From: Marinifilum breve | GTDB taxonomy: Bacteria > Bacteroidota > Bacteroidia > Bacteroidales > Marinifilaceae | Assembly (NCBI RefSeq): GCF_003202155.1 | Contig: NZ_QFLI01000001.1 | Coordinates: 921,358 to 985,357, forward strand | Reading direction: 5' to 3' | Length of the DNA stretch: 64,000 nt | Shown here: one piece after another, positions 1-8,368 of the stretch | Position numbering within the stretch: position 1 is the first letter of the stretch | How the letters are laid out: every line of letters begins with the position of its first letter | Position numbers and translations under genes: made by a program | The notes under the pieces: model-generated | Seen by the model: the letters and a program-made list of their open reading frames with translations, nothing else | Told to the model about the DNA's origin: nothing | Database searches by the model: none

Positions 1-1552
1 CTTTTACCACTGATTCTGATACAAATTTCTTATCTGTTAATTCATCAGCAACAAGTGGAGCATCACCAGTTTCATCAGCATAAGCTTCAATATTTGAAGT
101 CATTACTTTTTTAAGTGAAGCAAATAATTCCTCTTTTGTAGGATATTTAATTTCTTCTTTATCAGGACCACTTAAAGCGAAAACACTGTTGTTTACATTT
201 CCATAGTTTTTCAACATTGAGTTTACTTCCATTAAAGTGATAGATGGAATTGTTTTCTGTCCGAATTCCACTTCCCATTCTACAGAAGGTGCAGGGTTAG
301 CACTTAAATAATGCTTCTGAAAAGTTTTAGCCCAATCTTCGTTTGAGATTTTATCTTTTCCCTGTAGATATGATTCATAACTTCTCAAGAAAGAAGTTTT
401 TACCCTTTCCAATTCTGATTCAGTAAAACCGAAACGTTGAACTCTCGCAAATTCTGTCATGAATGTTTCGAATGCCTCAATTTCTTTATTCTCTTTTGGA
501 GAAATTCCAATATAGTTTGCCTCTTTAGTGCGACACATTCCGAAATTACCAACTTGCATTCCAACTGCAGGACATTCTGGATTTTGCATCAACTCTTTCA
601 AACGGTTATTCAACATTGTATTGAACATTCCCTGTACCAAACTCTCACGCATGTAATTTTCATCACGTGTTGTATAAGCAGGCTTGCGGAAAATCCAGTT
701 GATAGAAACTGATTTTGCCTCTTTGTCTTTAGCCAATACATATTGTGGTTCCTTGCTGTCTTCTACTTGATAGTATACTCTTTCTGCAGCATTTTTAGGC
801 ATAGGAATTTTTGAGAAAAGAGCCTTCACTTTTGCTTCAATTTTCTCAACATCAAAATCACCTACTACTACTACAGCTTGGTTATCTGGACGGTACCACT
901 TGTGATAATAATCACGCAATTGCTTGTGTTCAAAATTATCGATCACATTTAAATCTCCAATTACATCACGTTTAGCGTACTGCGAGTGATTGTACATTAC
1001 CGGACTGGTTTGAGAGTTGATACGAAAACGAGCGTTTCTTCTGGTTCTCCACTCTTCGTGAATAACACCTCTTTCCGATTCAATTTCATCAGCCTCAAGC
1101 AATAATCCTCCCGACCAATCGTGAAGAACAAGTAAAGCTGAATCCATTAAATTGTCGTTACCTGTAGGAAGGTTACTAATATTGTATACTGTCTCATCTT
1201 GAGCGGTATAAGCATTGATATCTCTACCAAACTTGATACCATTCTTCTCAAGATAGTTCAACATGTTTTTTCCTGGGAAGTTTTTCAGACCATTAAATGC
1301 CATGTGCTCCAAGAAGTGAGCCAAACCATTTTGTGCATCTTCTTCTAAAATTGCACCTACGTTTTGCACAAAGTAAAGACTCGCTCTGTCTTTTGGTTCT
1401 TCATTGTGCATCACATAATAGGTCATTCCATTAGAAAGCTTACCATGCTTTACCGAAGGATTCAAAGGAATTGTTGTAGTATTTTGAGCCTGGCTAAAAT
1501 TACCAGAGAACAAAATCACACTCATTACGAGTAAGGATAAGAATTTCTTCAT
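1..1552 (-). CDS. M16 family zinc metallopeptidase, secreted (3' end outside window)
   Basis: About 517 N-terminal residues of a minus-strand protein that runs off the left edge. The start at 1552 opens with MKKFLSLLVMSVILFSG, a typical signal peptide. The M16 (pitrilysin/insulinase) inverted zinc motif HxxEH is visible as HFLEH at about residues 79-83, followed by the family-typical MAFNGLKNFP. M16 proteases degrade peptides and misfolded proteins, here in the periplasm or at the outer membrane. Full-length Bacteroidota members are usually near 900 residues with two M16 halves, so this is roughly the first half. It is probably monocistronic, since nothing on this strand lies close upstream. 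Confidence 0.9.
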   Translation of the reverse strand, partial: MKKFLSLLVMSVILFSGNFSQAQNTTTIPLNPSVKHGKLSNGMTYYVMHNEEPKDRASLYFVQNVGAILEEDAQNGLAHFLEHMAFNGLKNFPGKNMLNYLEKNGIKFGRDINAYTAQDETVYNISNLPTGNDNLMDSALLVLHDWSGGLLLEADEIESERGVIHEEWRTRRNARFRINSQTSPVMYNHSQYAKRDVIGDLNVIDNFEHKQLRDYYHKWYRPDNQAVVVVGDFDVEKIEAKVKALFSKIPMPKNAAERVYYQVEDSKEPQYVLAKDKEAKSVSINWIFRKPAYTTRDENYMRESLVQGMFNTMLNNRLKELMQNPECPAVGMQVGNFGMCRTKEANYIGISPKENKEIEAFETFMTEFARVQRFGFTESELERVKTSFLRSYESYLQGKDKISNEDWAKTFQKHYLSANPAPSVEWEVEFGQKTIPSITLMEVNSMLKNYGNVNNSVFALSGPDKEEIKYPTKEELFASLKKVMTSNIEAYADETGDAPLVADELTDKKFVSESVVK

Positions 1553-1629
1553 TTTGTTGTTTTTTTAGTTTTTCTCAAAATCATTCCGAGAGTTCTGCCC
1601 GTCCGAGACAACATTCTTAAATGAGCTTG

Positions 1630-1637
1630 CAAAAGTA
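1630..1637 (-). promoter_or_regulatory. Possible -7 element of the M16 protease promoter
   Basis: The minus strand reads TACTTTTG, matching the Bacteroidota -7 consensus TAnnTTTG, about 78 bases before the start codon. No clear -33 TTTG lies at the usual distance, so this is weak. Confidence 0.35.
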
Positions 1638-1697
1638 GCATATCCTCAATTTAAAACTGCTTTTTTGGTAATTGGTCTTCTAATGATAAAAGGGTGT

Positions 1698-1751
1698 GAG
1701 CAGGGAGTTTATAGATCAGATATTGGGGTAAAGTTCTTTACTGCCCTGCTC
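1698..1751. repeat. Inverted repeat in the M16-dsbD intergenic region
   Basis: GAGCAGGG (1698-1705) pairs with CCCTGCTC (1744-1751) around a roughly 38-base loop, with a further AGT/ACT pairing inside. It has no T-tract. It may be a 3' processing hairpin of the dsbD transcript. Confidence 0.4.
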
Positions 1752-1816
1752 GTAACCACTAACTAGTATTTGTTGTTGTAAATTTTGATTTTGGTAGCCT
1801 TAGTTTTGTATAGACC

Positions 1817-1846
1817 GATAACAGGAGGAGATTTCCTCCTATTATC
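1817..1846. repeat. Hairpin downstream of dsbD
   Basis: A stem of GATAA(c)AGGAGGA with TCCTCCTATTATC around a 3-4 base loop, 104 bases past the dsbD stop. There is no downstream T-tract on the minus strand, so it is a stable 3' stem rather than a classic terminator. The rest of 1553-1949 shows no gene. Confidence 0.5.
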
Positions 1847-1949
1847 AAAATCTATCCTTACTAACCACGTTTTCATTAACAATATGAAAACTTTCACTAA
1901 CTAATCTAAACTACCTTTATATAATAGCTCTATCTAACGTTCTGAGCTG

Positions 1950-3926
1950 TTACTTTTTTTTATAATTCTCCTTTCCTTCGTCAAGGAACTTGATGAACTT
2001 GCTTACATCCAAATCGTAAGCTGTTGGATCTGTAAGATCATTACCATTTTCATCCAAAAGCACATAGTATGGCTGAGCATTTACATTGTACTTACGAATT
2101 TGAAGATCTGCATTTTGCTTACCAATGGTTTTCTTTTTCTTTCCATCGTATTCAGATACATACCATTCTTCTTCTGGTAATTTCTTCTTGTCATCTACAT
2201 AAAGAGCAACTACAATAAAATCTTCCTGTAATCTCTTCAATACCGCAGGATCAGACCAAACATTCGCTTCCATTTCGCGACAGTTTACACAACCGTGTCC
2301 AGTGAAATCTACGAAAATTGGTTTTCCTTCACGTTTCGATGCTTCTAATGCTTCATTATAATCGAAGTAACCTTCCAATCCATGAGGCAAATGTAAAAAG
2401 TCAGCGTACTTTGCCTTATGAGTGGCTTTGTGAACTGGTGCTGCTCCTCCACCTGAATTATCACGCACGATTTGATTTAGGTTAAAATCGTGTGTAGCTT
2501 GAGGTGGTGTAAAACCTGATAACATTTTCAATGGAGCTCCAAACATACCTGGAATCATATACACAACGAATGAGAATGAAGCAATTGCCAGCATCAATCG
2601 AGGTACACTAATACTCTTCAATGGGCTATCGTGAGCAAACATTAGTTTTCCTAACAAATAGAATCCTAATAATGTGAAGATTACAATCCAGATTGCGATA
2701 TATACTTCTCTATCCAAAATTCCCCAGTGGTAAGTTTGATCGGCAACACTTAAGAATTTTAATCCTAATGCCAATTCCAAGAAACCTAATACAACCTTTA
2801 CAGAGTTCAACCATCCACCTGATTTAGGAAGGTTATTCAACCATCCTGGGAAAATTGCAAATAATGTAAATGGCAATGCAAATGCCAACGAGAATCCTAA
2901 CATACCAATAATTGGCATCAATACTTCACCACCTGCTGATGCTACAAGAATTGAACCTACAATTGGACCAGTACATGAGAACGACACAAGTACCAAAGTA
3001 AATGCCATAAAGAAAGATCCCATGAAACCGCCTTTATCCTCGTTCGCTACAGATTTGTTTACCATCCAACTTGGCATAGTAATTTCAAACATTCCAAAGA
3101 ATGAGAATGCGAAAATCACAAAAATCAAGAAGAATAAAATATTAGGAACCCAGTGAGTACTTAGGAAGTTAGCGAAATCAGGTCCCATTACTACTGCCAA
3201 AATGGTTCCAATTACAGTGTAAATTGCGATAATAGAGAAACCATAGAAGAAAGCATTCATTCTTCCTTTTGCTTTATTACCACCGCCTGAGTGCATGAAA
3301 TAACTCACGGTCATTGGAATCATTGGGAATACACAAGGTGTAACAATCGCAAGCAATCCACCTACAAATGCAGCAATAAAAATTGCCCATAAGCCTTTCT
3401 TGCTTTCTTTATCATTGTCATCTGAAGAAGCACTTGCTACTGCAGCTTTCTCTTTTGCTTCACCAAATTTCAAATCAAATTCGTCATCACCCATTACACA
3501 TTGTCCAGTCTCATCAGAACAAGTCTGATATTCGAAAGTACCAGCAACATGAAGTGGCAATTCTTTTACCTTAATGGTTTGGCGCATTTCTCCTTCATTC
3601 TCGAAGTAGCTTACTTCACCTTCCCAAATTTCGTCGTACTTTTTGTGAGCATTGATAGGCTTAACTTCTCCTACTCTTTCGTAACTTGAATTCGCAGCGA
3701 ATTCGAAAGTGATCAAAATCGGACCTAAATCCGCATCGAAATCGTTCGAGTAAACGTGCCAGGTTTTGTCAATCGTTGCTTTAAAAACAACATCTAATTC
3801 GTCTCCTACTTTTACATCTTTCTTAGAAAACTCTACTTTCCACTTGGTAGGCTCTATTACCTGTCCGAAAGAAAGTCCGCTAAAAACCATCATCAAAATG
3901 GCTAGAATTGTAATTTTACCTTTCAT
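1950..3926 (-). CDS. dsbD: Thiol:disulfide interchange protein DsbD, full length
   Basis: A 658-residue inner-membrane protein that moves electrons from cytoplasmic thioredoxin to periplasmic thiol reductases. All three modules are visible: a signal peptide plus the N-terminal periplasmic domain with the redox pair C136/C143; a CcdA-like eight-helix membrane domain with C198 (TPCVFP) and C318 (SCTGP); and a C-terminal thioredoxin-like domain with CVNC at 546-549. The ATG at 3926 is chosen because it starts a clean signal peptide. The longer frame to 4037 would need a TTG start and adds 37 non-secretory residues. A shared redox promoter element lies 121 bases upstream. The N-terminal module is duplicated as a free protein at 8369-8842. 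Confidence 0.95.
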   Translation of the reverse strand: MKGKITILAILMMVFSGLSFGQVIEPTKWKVEFSKKDVKVGDELDVVFKATIDKTWHVYSNDFDADLGPILITFEFAANSSYERVGEVKPINAHKKYDEIWEGEVSYFENEGEMRQTIKVKELPLHVAGTFEYQTCSDETGQCVMGDDEFDLKFGEAKEKAAVASASSDDNDKESKKGLWAIFIAAFVGGLLAIVTPCVFPMIPMTVSYFMHSGGGNKAKGRMNAFFYGFSIIAIYTVIGTILAVVMGPDFANFLSTHWVPNILFFLIFVIFAFSFFGMFEITMPSWMVNKSVANEDKGGFMGSFFMAFTLVLVSFSCTGPIVGSILVASAGGEVLMPIIGMLGFSLAFALPFTLFAIFPGWLNNLPKSGGWLNSVKVVLGFLELALGLKFLSVADQTYHWGILDREVYIAIWIVIFTLLGFYLLGKLMFAHDSPLKSISVPRLMLAIASFSFVVYMIPGMFGAPLKMLSGFTPPQATHDFNLNQIVRDNSGGGAAPVHKATHKAKYADFLHLPHGLEGYFDYNEALEASKREGKPIFVDFTGHGCVNCREMEANVWSDPAVLKRLQEDFIVVALYVDDKKKLPEEEWYVSEYDGKKKKTIGKQNADLQIRKYNVNAQPYYVLLDENGNDLTDPTAYDLDVSKFIKFLDEGKENYKKK

Positions 3927-4047
3927 CTGTTTCTTTTTAGTCTTAACTGATTGCAACCTTATTTTTATCAGATTCCAACCTGTTGGGTTGATTAGTTGAT
4001 TATTTTTTGGTTTAACCTTTGCTTTAGAGACAACCAAAATCTCTAAA

Positions 4048-4098
4048 TGGGTGAACGAAATAAGTAAAAAATATCGTTAATTAACGTTAATAATTAAC
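4048..4098 (-). promoter_or_regulatory. Redox promoter element A (upstream of dsbD)
   Basis: Minus strand: GTTAATTAAC (4076-4085), 21 bases, then TTCACCCA (4048-4055). An additional spaced palindrome GTTAATAATTAAC lies just upstream at 4086-4098. Four other sites in the window share this architecture, each ahead of a redox gene or operon. Confidence 0.6.
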
Positions 4099-4487
4099 AC
4101 GTTAGCAGGCATCTAGAAAACAATCAATTATTTATATTGTTTATTTTAAAATCCGTAAACTTACTGATTATCTAGAGCTAGGAATTTCAATTACAATCCA
4201 GATTAGATAAAAATTAGCTGTAAAAAAAAAATGATTTTTTTTTACTTTTTTTCACTGATTGTTGTGATTATGCATCAAATGCTTAAAATCTATAAACTCA
4301 AAGGCTAATTTTGATTTCAAATTAATAGATATGAAGTGGGCAGTTTCCTACTTTTCTTATACGAAAAGTGTATTAATACTAGCTTTGAATTGATTCTAAT
4401 TTTGTGAGATAATTGAGAACATTTTCATTTCTAAATAAAAAATCTTCCAATTAATAATGTACTTGAATGTAATGCTTTATTTTATCC

Positions 4488-4532
4488 CTTTCGCAACTTT
4501 TTGCGGAAGGGTATGCAAAAAGTTGCGGAAAG
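4488..4532. repeat. Long near-perfect inverted repeat
   Basis: The left arm CTTTCGCAACTTTTTGC (4488-4504) pairs with the right arm at 4515-4532 with one bulged base, around a 10-base loop. It lies 3' of the operon terminator and does not fit a terminator for a known gene. It may be a mobile or dispersed palindromic element. Confidence 0.6.
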
Positions 4533-4610
4533 CACATTTGTATCACTGCCAAAGCACCCCACATTTTTACAAACATCAAACTTTTGTTCTTAGGAAAGAT
4601 AAAACAAAAA

Positions 4611-4641
4611 GGAGGATGTCCATTAAATTTGGACATCCTCC
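4611..4641 (-). terminator. Terminator of the polyferredoxin operon
   Basis: An 11-bp perfect stem GGAGGATGTCC/GGACATCCTCC with T-rich tracts on both sides (TTTTTGTTTT in the minus direction). It sits 27 bases past the end of the 4669-5718 gene and may act in both directions. Confidence 0.85.
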
Positions 4642-4668
4642 TTTTTTTATATCAGTTTAAACTCTCGC

Positions 4669-5718
4669 TTAAAAAGCATCTTTCTTACACACATCGTTGC
4701 ATTTGTTACACTGTACACAGTCGTAATTCGAAATGTAAGAATATTTTTTCTTTCTATCGATTACAATAGCTTGTGTTGGACATACTTTTTCGCACATACC
4801 ACAATACACACAATTATCGTCTTTTATTTTTCTTGGTTTGAATGAAAAGAATGAAACCACTCCCAACAATACACCATAAGGACATAAGAAACGACAGAAT
4901 GGACGTGGCACCCAATATCCCAATGCTAGAATTGCGATCAGGTACAACCAGGTTCCAATGCCGAAAGCTAACAAAAACTTAGGCTCCATAGGATGTCCTA
5001 AAATAAATGCCAATCCTTGTTCAAACCAGGTTTGTCCTGTAAAGAACAAAACTTTATATGGCTCAACCTCACAAACAAAAAAGCATGCACTTTGAATTGC
5101 AAAATAAACCGTTGCAATTAACATGAGAACTGGTATAACTTTTAATGCATTATTCAGTTTTTTAGGCAGTTTGATTGTCTTTTTGGATTTTTGTACAATG
5201 TGCTGAACTGCTCCCAATGGACATCCTGATGTACAAAACACACGCCCTATAATTAATGCAATAATTAATGGAAGCATAAAAATAATCAAGCTAGCAAGAC
5301 CAACTTCAGCTGGAGTAATCAAGCCCATTGTGGTGTTTGAAATGGCTCCAACCGGACAAACACAGCCTCCTCTTATAAATCCAAGGTAAGCAAATGTAAT
5401 AATGGCCATCACAGTCATTGCTTTTTGAGATTTCTTTCTCCAAACAAAGAACACACCTATTAAAAGCAATAGTAATAAGACACCCAAATCTACAAATACC
5501 ATATATTCCGGTGTTGGAAAATATTCTTTTGGAATGTAGTTGTCTTTAAACTCTCGGATGTTACCCCTACTTAAATCATCAATACTATGACTATCATGTT
5601 CCTGAGGAGTAGGCAAAGCCATACTTGTATTTACAGAAGCTACCAAAGAAACCAGAGCAAACGCAATAACGATAATTACTCTCATATTTAATTTAAATCC
5701 TTTAAGCTCCATATTCAT
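4669..5718 (-). CDS. NapH/NosR-type membrane polyferredoxin (4Fe-4S)
   Basis: A 349-residue integral membrane iron-sulfur protein. After an N-terminal hydrophobic segment come membrane helices carrying CVCPVG, CTSGCPLGA and CRFLCPYG, the cysteine signatures of NapH/NosR/CcoG-type proteins. Two C-terminal 4Fe-4S ferredoxin motifs follow (CVYCGMCEKVCP and CVQCNKCNDVCK). Such proteins pass electrons from quinol or cytoplasmic ferredoxin to a periplasmic partner. The start overlaps the end of the upstream Tat ferredoxin gene by 17 bases, so the two are translationally coupled. No napA, nosZ or other terminal reductase is present nearby, so the acceptor is unknown. It is the last gene of a three-gene operon. 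Confidence 0.85.
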   Translation of the reverse strand: MNMELKGFKLNMRVIIVIAFALVSLVASVNTSMALPTPQEHDSHSIDDLSRGNIREFKDNYIPKEYFPTPEYMVFVDLGVLLLLLLIGVFFVWRKKSQKAMTVMAIITFAYLGFIRGGCVCPVGAISNTTMGLITPAEVGLASLIIFMLPLIIALIIGRVFCTSGCPLGAVQHIVQKSKKTIKLPKKLNNALKVIPVLMLIATVYFAIQSACFFVCEVEPYKVLFFTGQTWFEQGLAFILGHPMEPKFLLAFGIGTWLYLIAILALGYWVPRPFCRFLCPYGVLLGVVSFFSFKPRKIKDDNCVYCGMCEKVCPTQAIVIDRKKKYSYISNYDCVQCNKCNDVCKKDAF

Positions 5719-6337
5719 TCATATCATTTTGACCATACTCCAACTCGTAAATTCCTTTAAAATCATCCTCTGGCCCGATGTACAAACGATCAATTGCATC
5801 CTCTGGGCAAATTCTTGCGATGTCGCATGAATTACAGTTCAAACACAAATCAGGACGAATAATCAAAAACATCGATTTGGTTCCTTTATCAGTACAAGCT
5901 TCTGCACATTTACCACATCCTGTGCATTTATCATGATCGATATCGTAGATAAAGTAACCATCCTTACCTCCTGAGAAATTCTTGCGAGTTACTGCATCAT
6001 GTGGACAAACTCTTTCACCATCACTCATGATCTTTTCAGATTCGATTTGTTTGTTTTTAATGTGGCCATAACAAACAACACAACAAGAACATTTTTTCTG
6101 ATCGTTAACCGCTTTTACGGCTGAAGGTGTACGCACACAGGCAGTTTCACATTTTCCACAATTGGTACATTTGTCTGGATCTATCTGCCAAACATATCTA
6201 GAACGTGGACCTGCAGTTTCTTCATCTAAATGTTGACCTACAATTCTGTAAGCTATCCCTCCAAGTGCAAGAGTACATGTGGCCTGACCAGCTTTACGCA
6301 AAAAGCTACGTCTGTCCCAATTCTTCTTTTCAGTCAT
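5702..6337 (-). CDS. Tat-exported multi-cluster ferredoxin (NapG-like)
   Basis: 211 residues. The N-terminus has a twin-arginine motif (DRRSFLRK, residues 8-15) followed by a hydrophobic stretch, so folded export with clusters inserted is likely. Cysteine groups follow: CTNCGKCETAC, a CSCCVVCYG block with a later VCP, CTGCGKCAEAC and CLNCNSCDIARICP. This is the four 4Fe-4S layout of NapG/MauM-type ferredoxins. It lies 8 bases after the PhnD-like gene and overlaps the membrane polyferredoxin gene, together resembling a NapGH electron-transfer pair. The presence of the clusters is well supported; the physiological partner is not known. Confidence 0.85.
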   Translation of the reverse strand: MTEKKNWDRRSFLRKAGQATCTLALGGIAYRIVGQHLDEETAGPRSRYVWQIDPDKCTNCGKCETACVRTPSAVKAVNDQKKCSCCVVCYGHIKNKQIESEKIMSDGERVCPHDAVTRKNFSGGKDGYFIYDIDHDKCTGCGKCAEACTDKGTKSMFLIIRPDLCLNCNSCDIARICPEDAIDRLYIGPEDDFKGIYELEYGQNDMNEYGA

Positions 6338-6345
6338 AATAATAG

Positions 6346-7284
6346 TTAGTTTTGTGCTATCGATTTTTTATATGGATTTGGGATCCATGATGCAGGTTTT
6401 ACAAATCCTGCGCTTAACATTCCTTCTGGAGATTTATCTTTCGATAAGGCCAATAATGCCTTCTGGAAACGCATTGCATCTTCTTTCGAAATTTTCTTAC
6501 GATCTAATACCACAGAACACAATGGCATTTTTTCAGTTTCTCCAATCACTCTGAAATCATCCTCGCTGGCAACATCTACCGCACAACTTGCCGACATCAC
6601 ATAATCAGATACAATAGCTACTTCTGCTTTTTTATCCATTAACTCATTGATGCTTTCCAAACAGCTCGCTTTATAGTAGATTTTTCCTGGTTTAATATTC
6701 ATGCTATCCAATTGACGTAAAGGAGCATGGTATTTTTCATATGCATCTTCCTGACCCGCAACCAATGTTCTTCCATTGATATCGTCCATGGTTTTAATAT
6801 CTGAATCTTTTCTCACCAAATAAACACCCGTTAACCATTGGTTATCATACACATCAAGAATATCAGCAATTCTCTCATAACGAAAGTGATTTTCTTTCAT
6901 TAGCATGAAAGCATTCCATGGTTTTGTAATTACGCCATCATGAGTTTTTGCTCTTAATTGATCTTCCATCATGTATGGCTCCATATAATAGGTAATCTGT
7001 AAATCAATATTAAATTGTTCCATCAATTGCTTTTGCAATTCTTCATATTCTCTTGCTGCAATATCGTGAATACAAGCACATGCTGTTTTCTTACAATAGG
7101 TATCATTTAACGCCAGGTTAATGGTTAATACCTCCTCATTAGACGATGGCTCACCACAACAAGGCATAAATGCTGTTTCCTCAAATCCTTCATCTTTTTT
7201 TACTTCCTTTTTAGGCTTCTCGTTACACGCTACAAATACACTGACCAACAATGCAATCGCGGATAATTTAATAAGTGATTTCAT
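6346..7284 (-). CDS. PhnD/SsuA-type substrate-binding lipoprotein with cysteine-rich N-terminus
   Basis: 312 residues from the ATG at 7284, which gives a lipoprotein signal (LLVSVFVAC, lipid Cys20). The longer frame to 7335 adds 17 residues ahead of this signal. The body looks like a type-2 periplasmic binding protein of the PhnD/phosphonate-sulfonate-binding type (GRTLVAGQEDAYEKYHAPLRQL, EVAIVSDYVM). Unusual features are a vicinal cysteine pair MPCCGEP (C42/C43) and CKKTACAC (C64, C69, C71) before the binding fold, which suggest metal binding or thiol exchange. No ABC permease or ATPase gene is adjacent. The gene leads the operon with the two ferredoxins, so a sensing or electron-accepting role is likelier than uptake. 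Confidence 0.75.
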   Translation of the reverse strand: MKSLIKLSAIALLVSVFVACNEKPKKEVKKDEGFEETAFMPCCGEPSSNEEVLTINLALNDTYCKKTACACIHDIAAREYEELQKQLMEQFNIDLQITYYMEPYMMEDQLRAKTHDGVITKPWNAFMLMKENHFRYERIADILDVYDNQWLTGVYLVRKDSDIKTMDDINGRTLVAGQEDAYEKYHAPLRQLDSMNIKPGKIYYKASCLESINELMDKKAEVAIVSDYVMSASCAVDVASEDDFRVIGETEKMPLCSVVLDRKKISKEDAMRFQKALLALSKDKSPEGMLSAGFVKPASWIPNPYKKSIAQN

Positions 7285-7616
7285 GTTATAAAGCTTTAAT
7301 ATACTACATCGGATTCCCCTATCACCTGTTTTCATTCAACAGATCAAAATCCTATACTGTTAATTCAAAATTGATCAAACTTATAAAAAAAGGAACACTT
7401 TTCTATCTGGGAATTTTAATCAACCTCTCCCAGTGTTTGCCTATATGACACTATTCCTATAAAAATGGATGAATAAAAGTGTGACTTTATACATTATTCA
7501 TAATCCCTCTAAATAAAAACAGTTTTAACGACCACCACATCACTTTATTCATAGAGTCTCTTTTTATTCGCTTGATTTTTCACAATTTTACTATCATGAC
7601 ACCAAACTTTAGACTT

Positions 7617-7655
7617 TGGATGAATAATAAGCTCCATTTTTAACCTTAATTAACT
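7617..7655 (-). promoter_or_regulatory. Redox promoter element E (upstream of PhnD-like/ferredoxin operon)
   Basis: Minus strand: AGTTAATTAAGGTTAA (7640-7655) with TTCATCCA at 7617-7624, 21 bases between TTAATTAA and TTCA. Downstream is TCTAAAGTTTG (7603-7613), a possible -7 region. The start codon is 332 bases further on, implying a long leader. A second TTCATCCA copy lies at 7466-7473. The terminator at 7741-7766 isolates this site from the upstream gene, so it can only serve this operon on the minus strand. Confidence 0.55.
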
Positions 7656-7740
7656 GAGAAGTTGTAATGAAAAAGATTTACGGTAAGGTTTTCACTTTGT
7701 TTAGCCTAAATTCGTTCGCATAAGTTTTAAAAGAAAAAAA

Positions 7741-7766
7741 CTCCTGTCTCTATAAAGAAACAGGAG
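7741..7766 (-). terminator. Terminator of the small thioredoxin gene
   Basis: The stem CTCCTGTt/aACAGGAG is followed in the minus direction by TTTTTTTCTTTT. It starts 24 bases past the stop codon at 7791. Confidence 0.85.
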
Positions 7767-7790
7767 CTTTATATACTTTTATTATTGGTA

Positions 7791-8195
7791 TTATTTTGCC
7801 AAATCGAGCAATTGTTGCTCATTTTGCATTCCCAATACTTTCTTCATTTCTTTTCCAGAATGATCTGCAAAAATTAAAGTAGGATATGCTTTAACACCAT
7901 ACTTTTTAGCAATCTCTGGTCCTTCACCTTTCTCTGCATCGATTTTTAAGCAGATATATTTCTTGTTATATACTTTTCCAACACTTTCCAAGGTAAAATA
8001 TTTTTTAGCCATTACTTTACATGGACCACACCATGAGGTGTAGAAATCCATAAACAATTGCTTGCCTTCTTTCTTAGCTTTTGCTTGTGCTTCGGCATAA
8101 GTTCCATGGAAAAATTCTATTCCTTGAGCATTAACAGTCGTAGAAAGAAACATCATTACAACTCCCACGAACAAAACCATTTTTAACTTCTTCAT
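7791..8195 (-). CDS. Secreted single-domain thioredoxin
   Basis: 134 residues: a signal peptide (ending near VNAQ), then one thioredoxin domain with WCGPC at 55-59 and the cis-proline YPT near residue 106. It is closely related to the N-terminal 120 residues of the larger secreted thioredoxins at 34054 and 50715 (shared GIEFxHGTxxEA start and KGEGxE motif) but has no C-terminal extension. It also has Phe where they have Cys five residues before the active-site cysteine. It probably reduces periplasmic disulfides using electrons from DsbD. It is a separate transcription unit with its own terminator. The TTAATTAA/TTCA element is not evident upstream. Confidence 0.9.
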   Translation of the reverse strand: MKKLKMVLFVGVVMMFLSTTVNAQGIEFFHGTYAEAQAKAKKEGKQLFMDFYTSWCGPCKVMAKKYFTLESVGKVYNKKYICLKIDAEKGEGPEIAKKYGVKAYPTLIFADHSGKEMKKVLGMQNEQQLLDLAK

Positions 8196-8322
8196 TTTTA
8201 AAAATTTTAATCCTTGTTAGACAATTTGTTGTTTAAACTCTGCTAAAGTTAGCAAAATATACACCTTAAAATCCTAACTAAAAGTTAATTATTAGATTAG
8301 AACAAACTAAACCAATAATAAA

Positions 8323-8348
8323 AAAGACTGCCCAAAAAGACAGTCTTT
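8323..8348 (-). terminator. Terminator of the free DsbD-N domain gene
   Basis: AAAGACTG/CAGTCTTT stem around a 10-base loop, followed by TTTTTTATT on the minus strand, 20 bases after the stop. Confidence 0.85.
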
Positions 8349-8368
8349 CACTTAAATATAAACTTGAT

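Larger units (their letters stand above)
4099..4668. other. Intergenic stretch without a supported gene
   Basis: Between the dsbD promoter and the polyferredoxin operon. It contains a small stem ACTTTTC/GAAAAGT near 4350-4369, the long inverted repeat at 4488-4532 and the terminator at 4611-4641. Short frames of 61-67 codons across 4451-4769 are produced by these repeats and have no gene-like start or composition. Confidence 0.6.

Noticed and set aside
1948-4037. Longer dsbD start at 4037
   Set aside because: It requires a TTG codon and puts 37 non-secretory residues in front of an evident signal peptide at 3926.
4451-4769. Three overlapping frames of 61-67 codons on both strands
   Set aside because: They are generated by the inverted repeat and the terminator stem; composition and starts are not gene-like.
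6346-7335. PhnD-like lipoprotein as part of an ABC uptake system
   Set aside because: No permease or ATPase gene is adjacent; the operon partners are ferredoxins.
8196-8320. Redox element upstream of the small thioredoxin at 7791
   Set aside because: Only a loose TTAATTA is present; neither the GGTTAA repeat nor a TTCA box at the right spacing.
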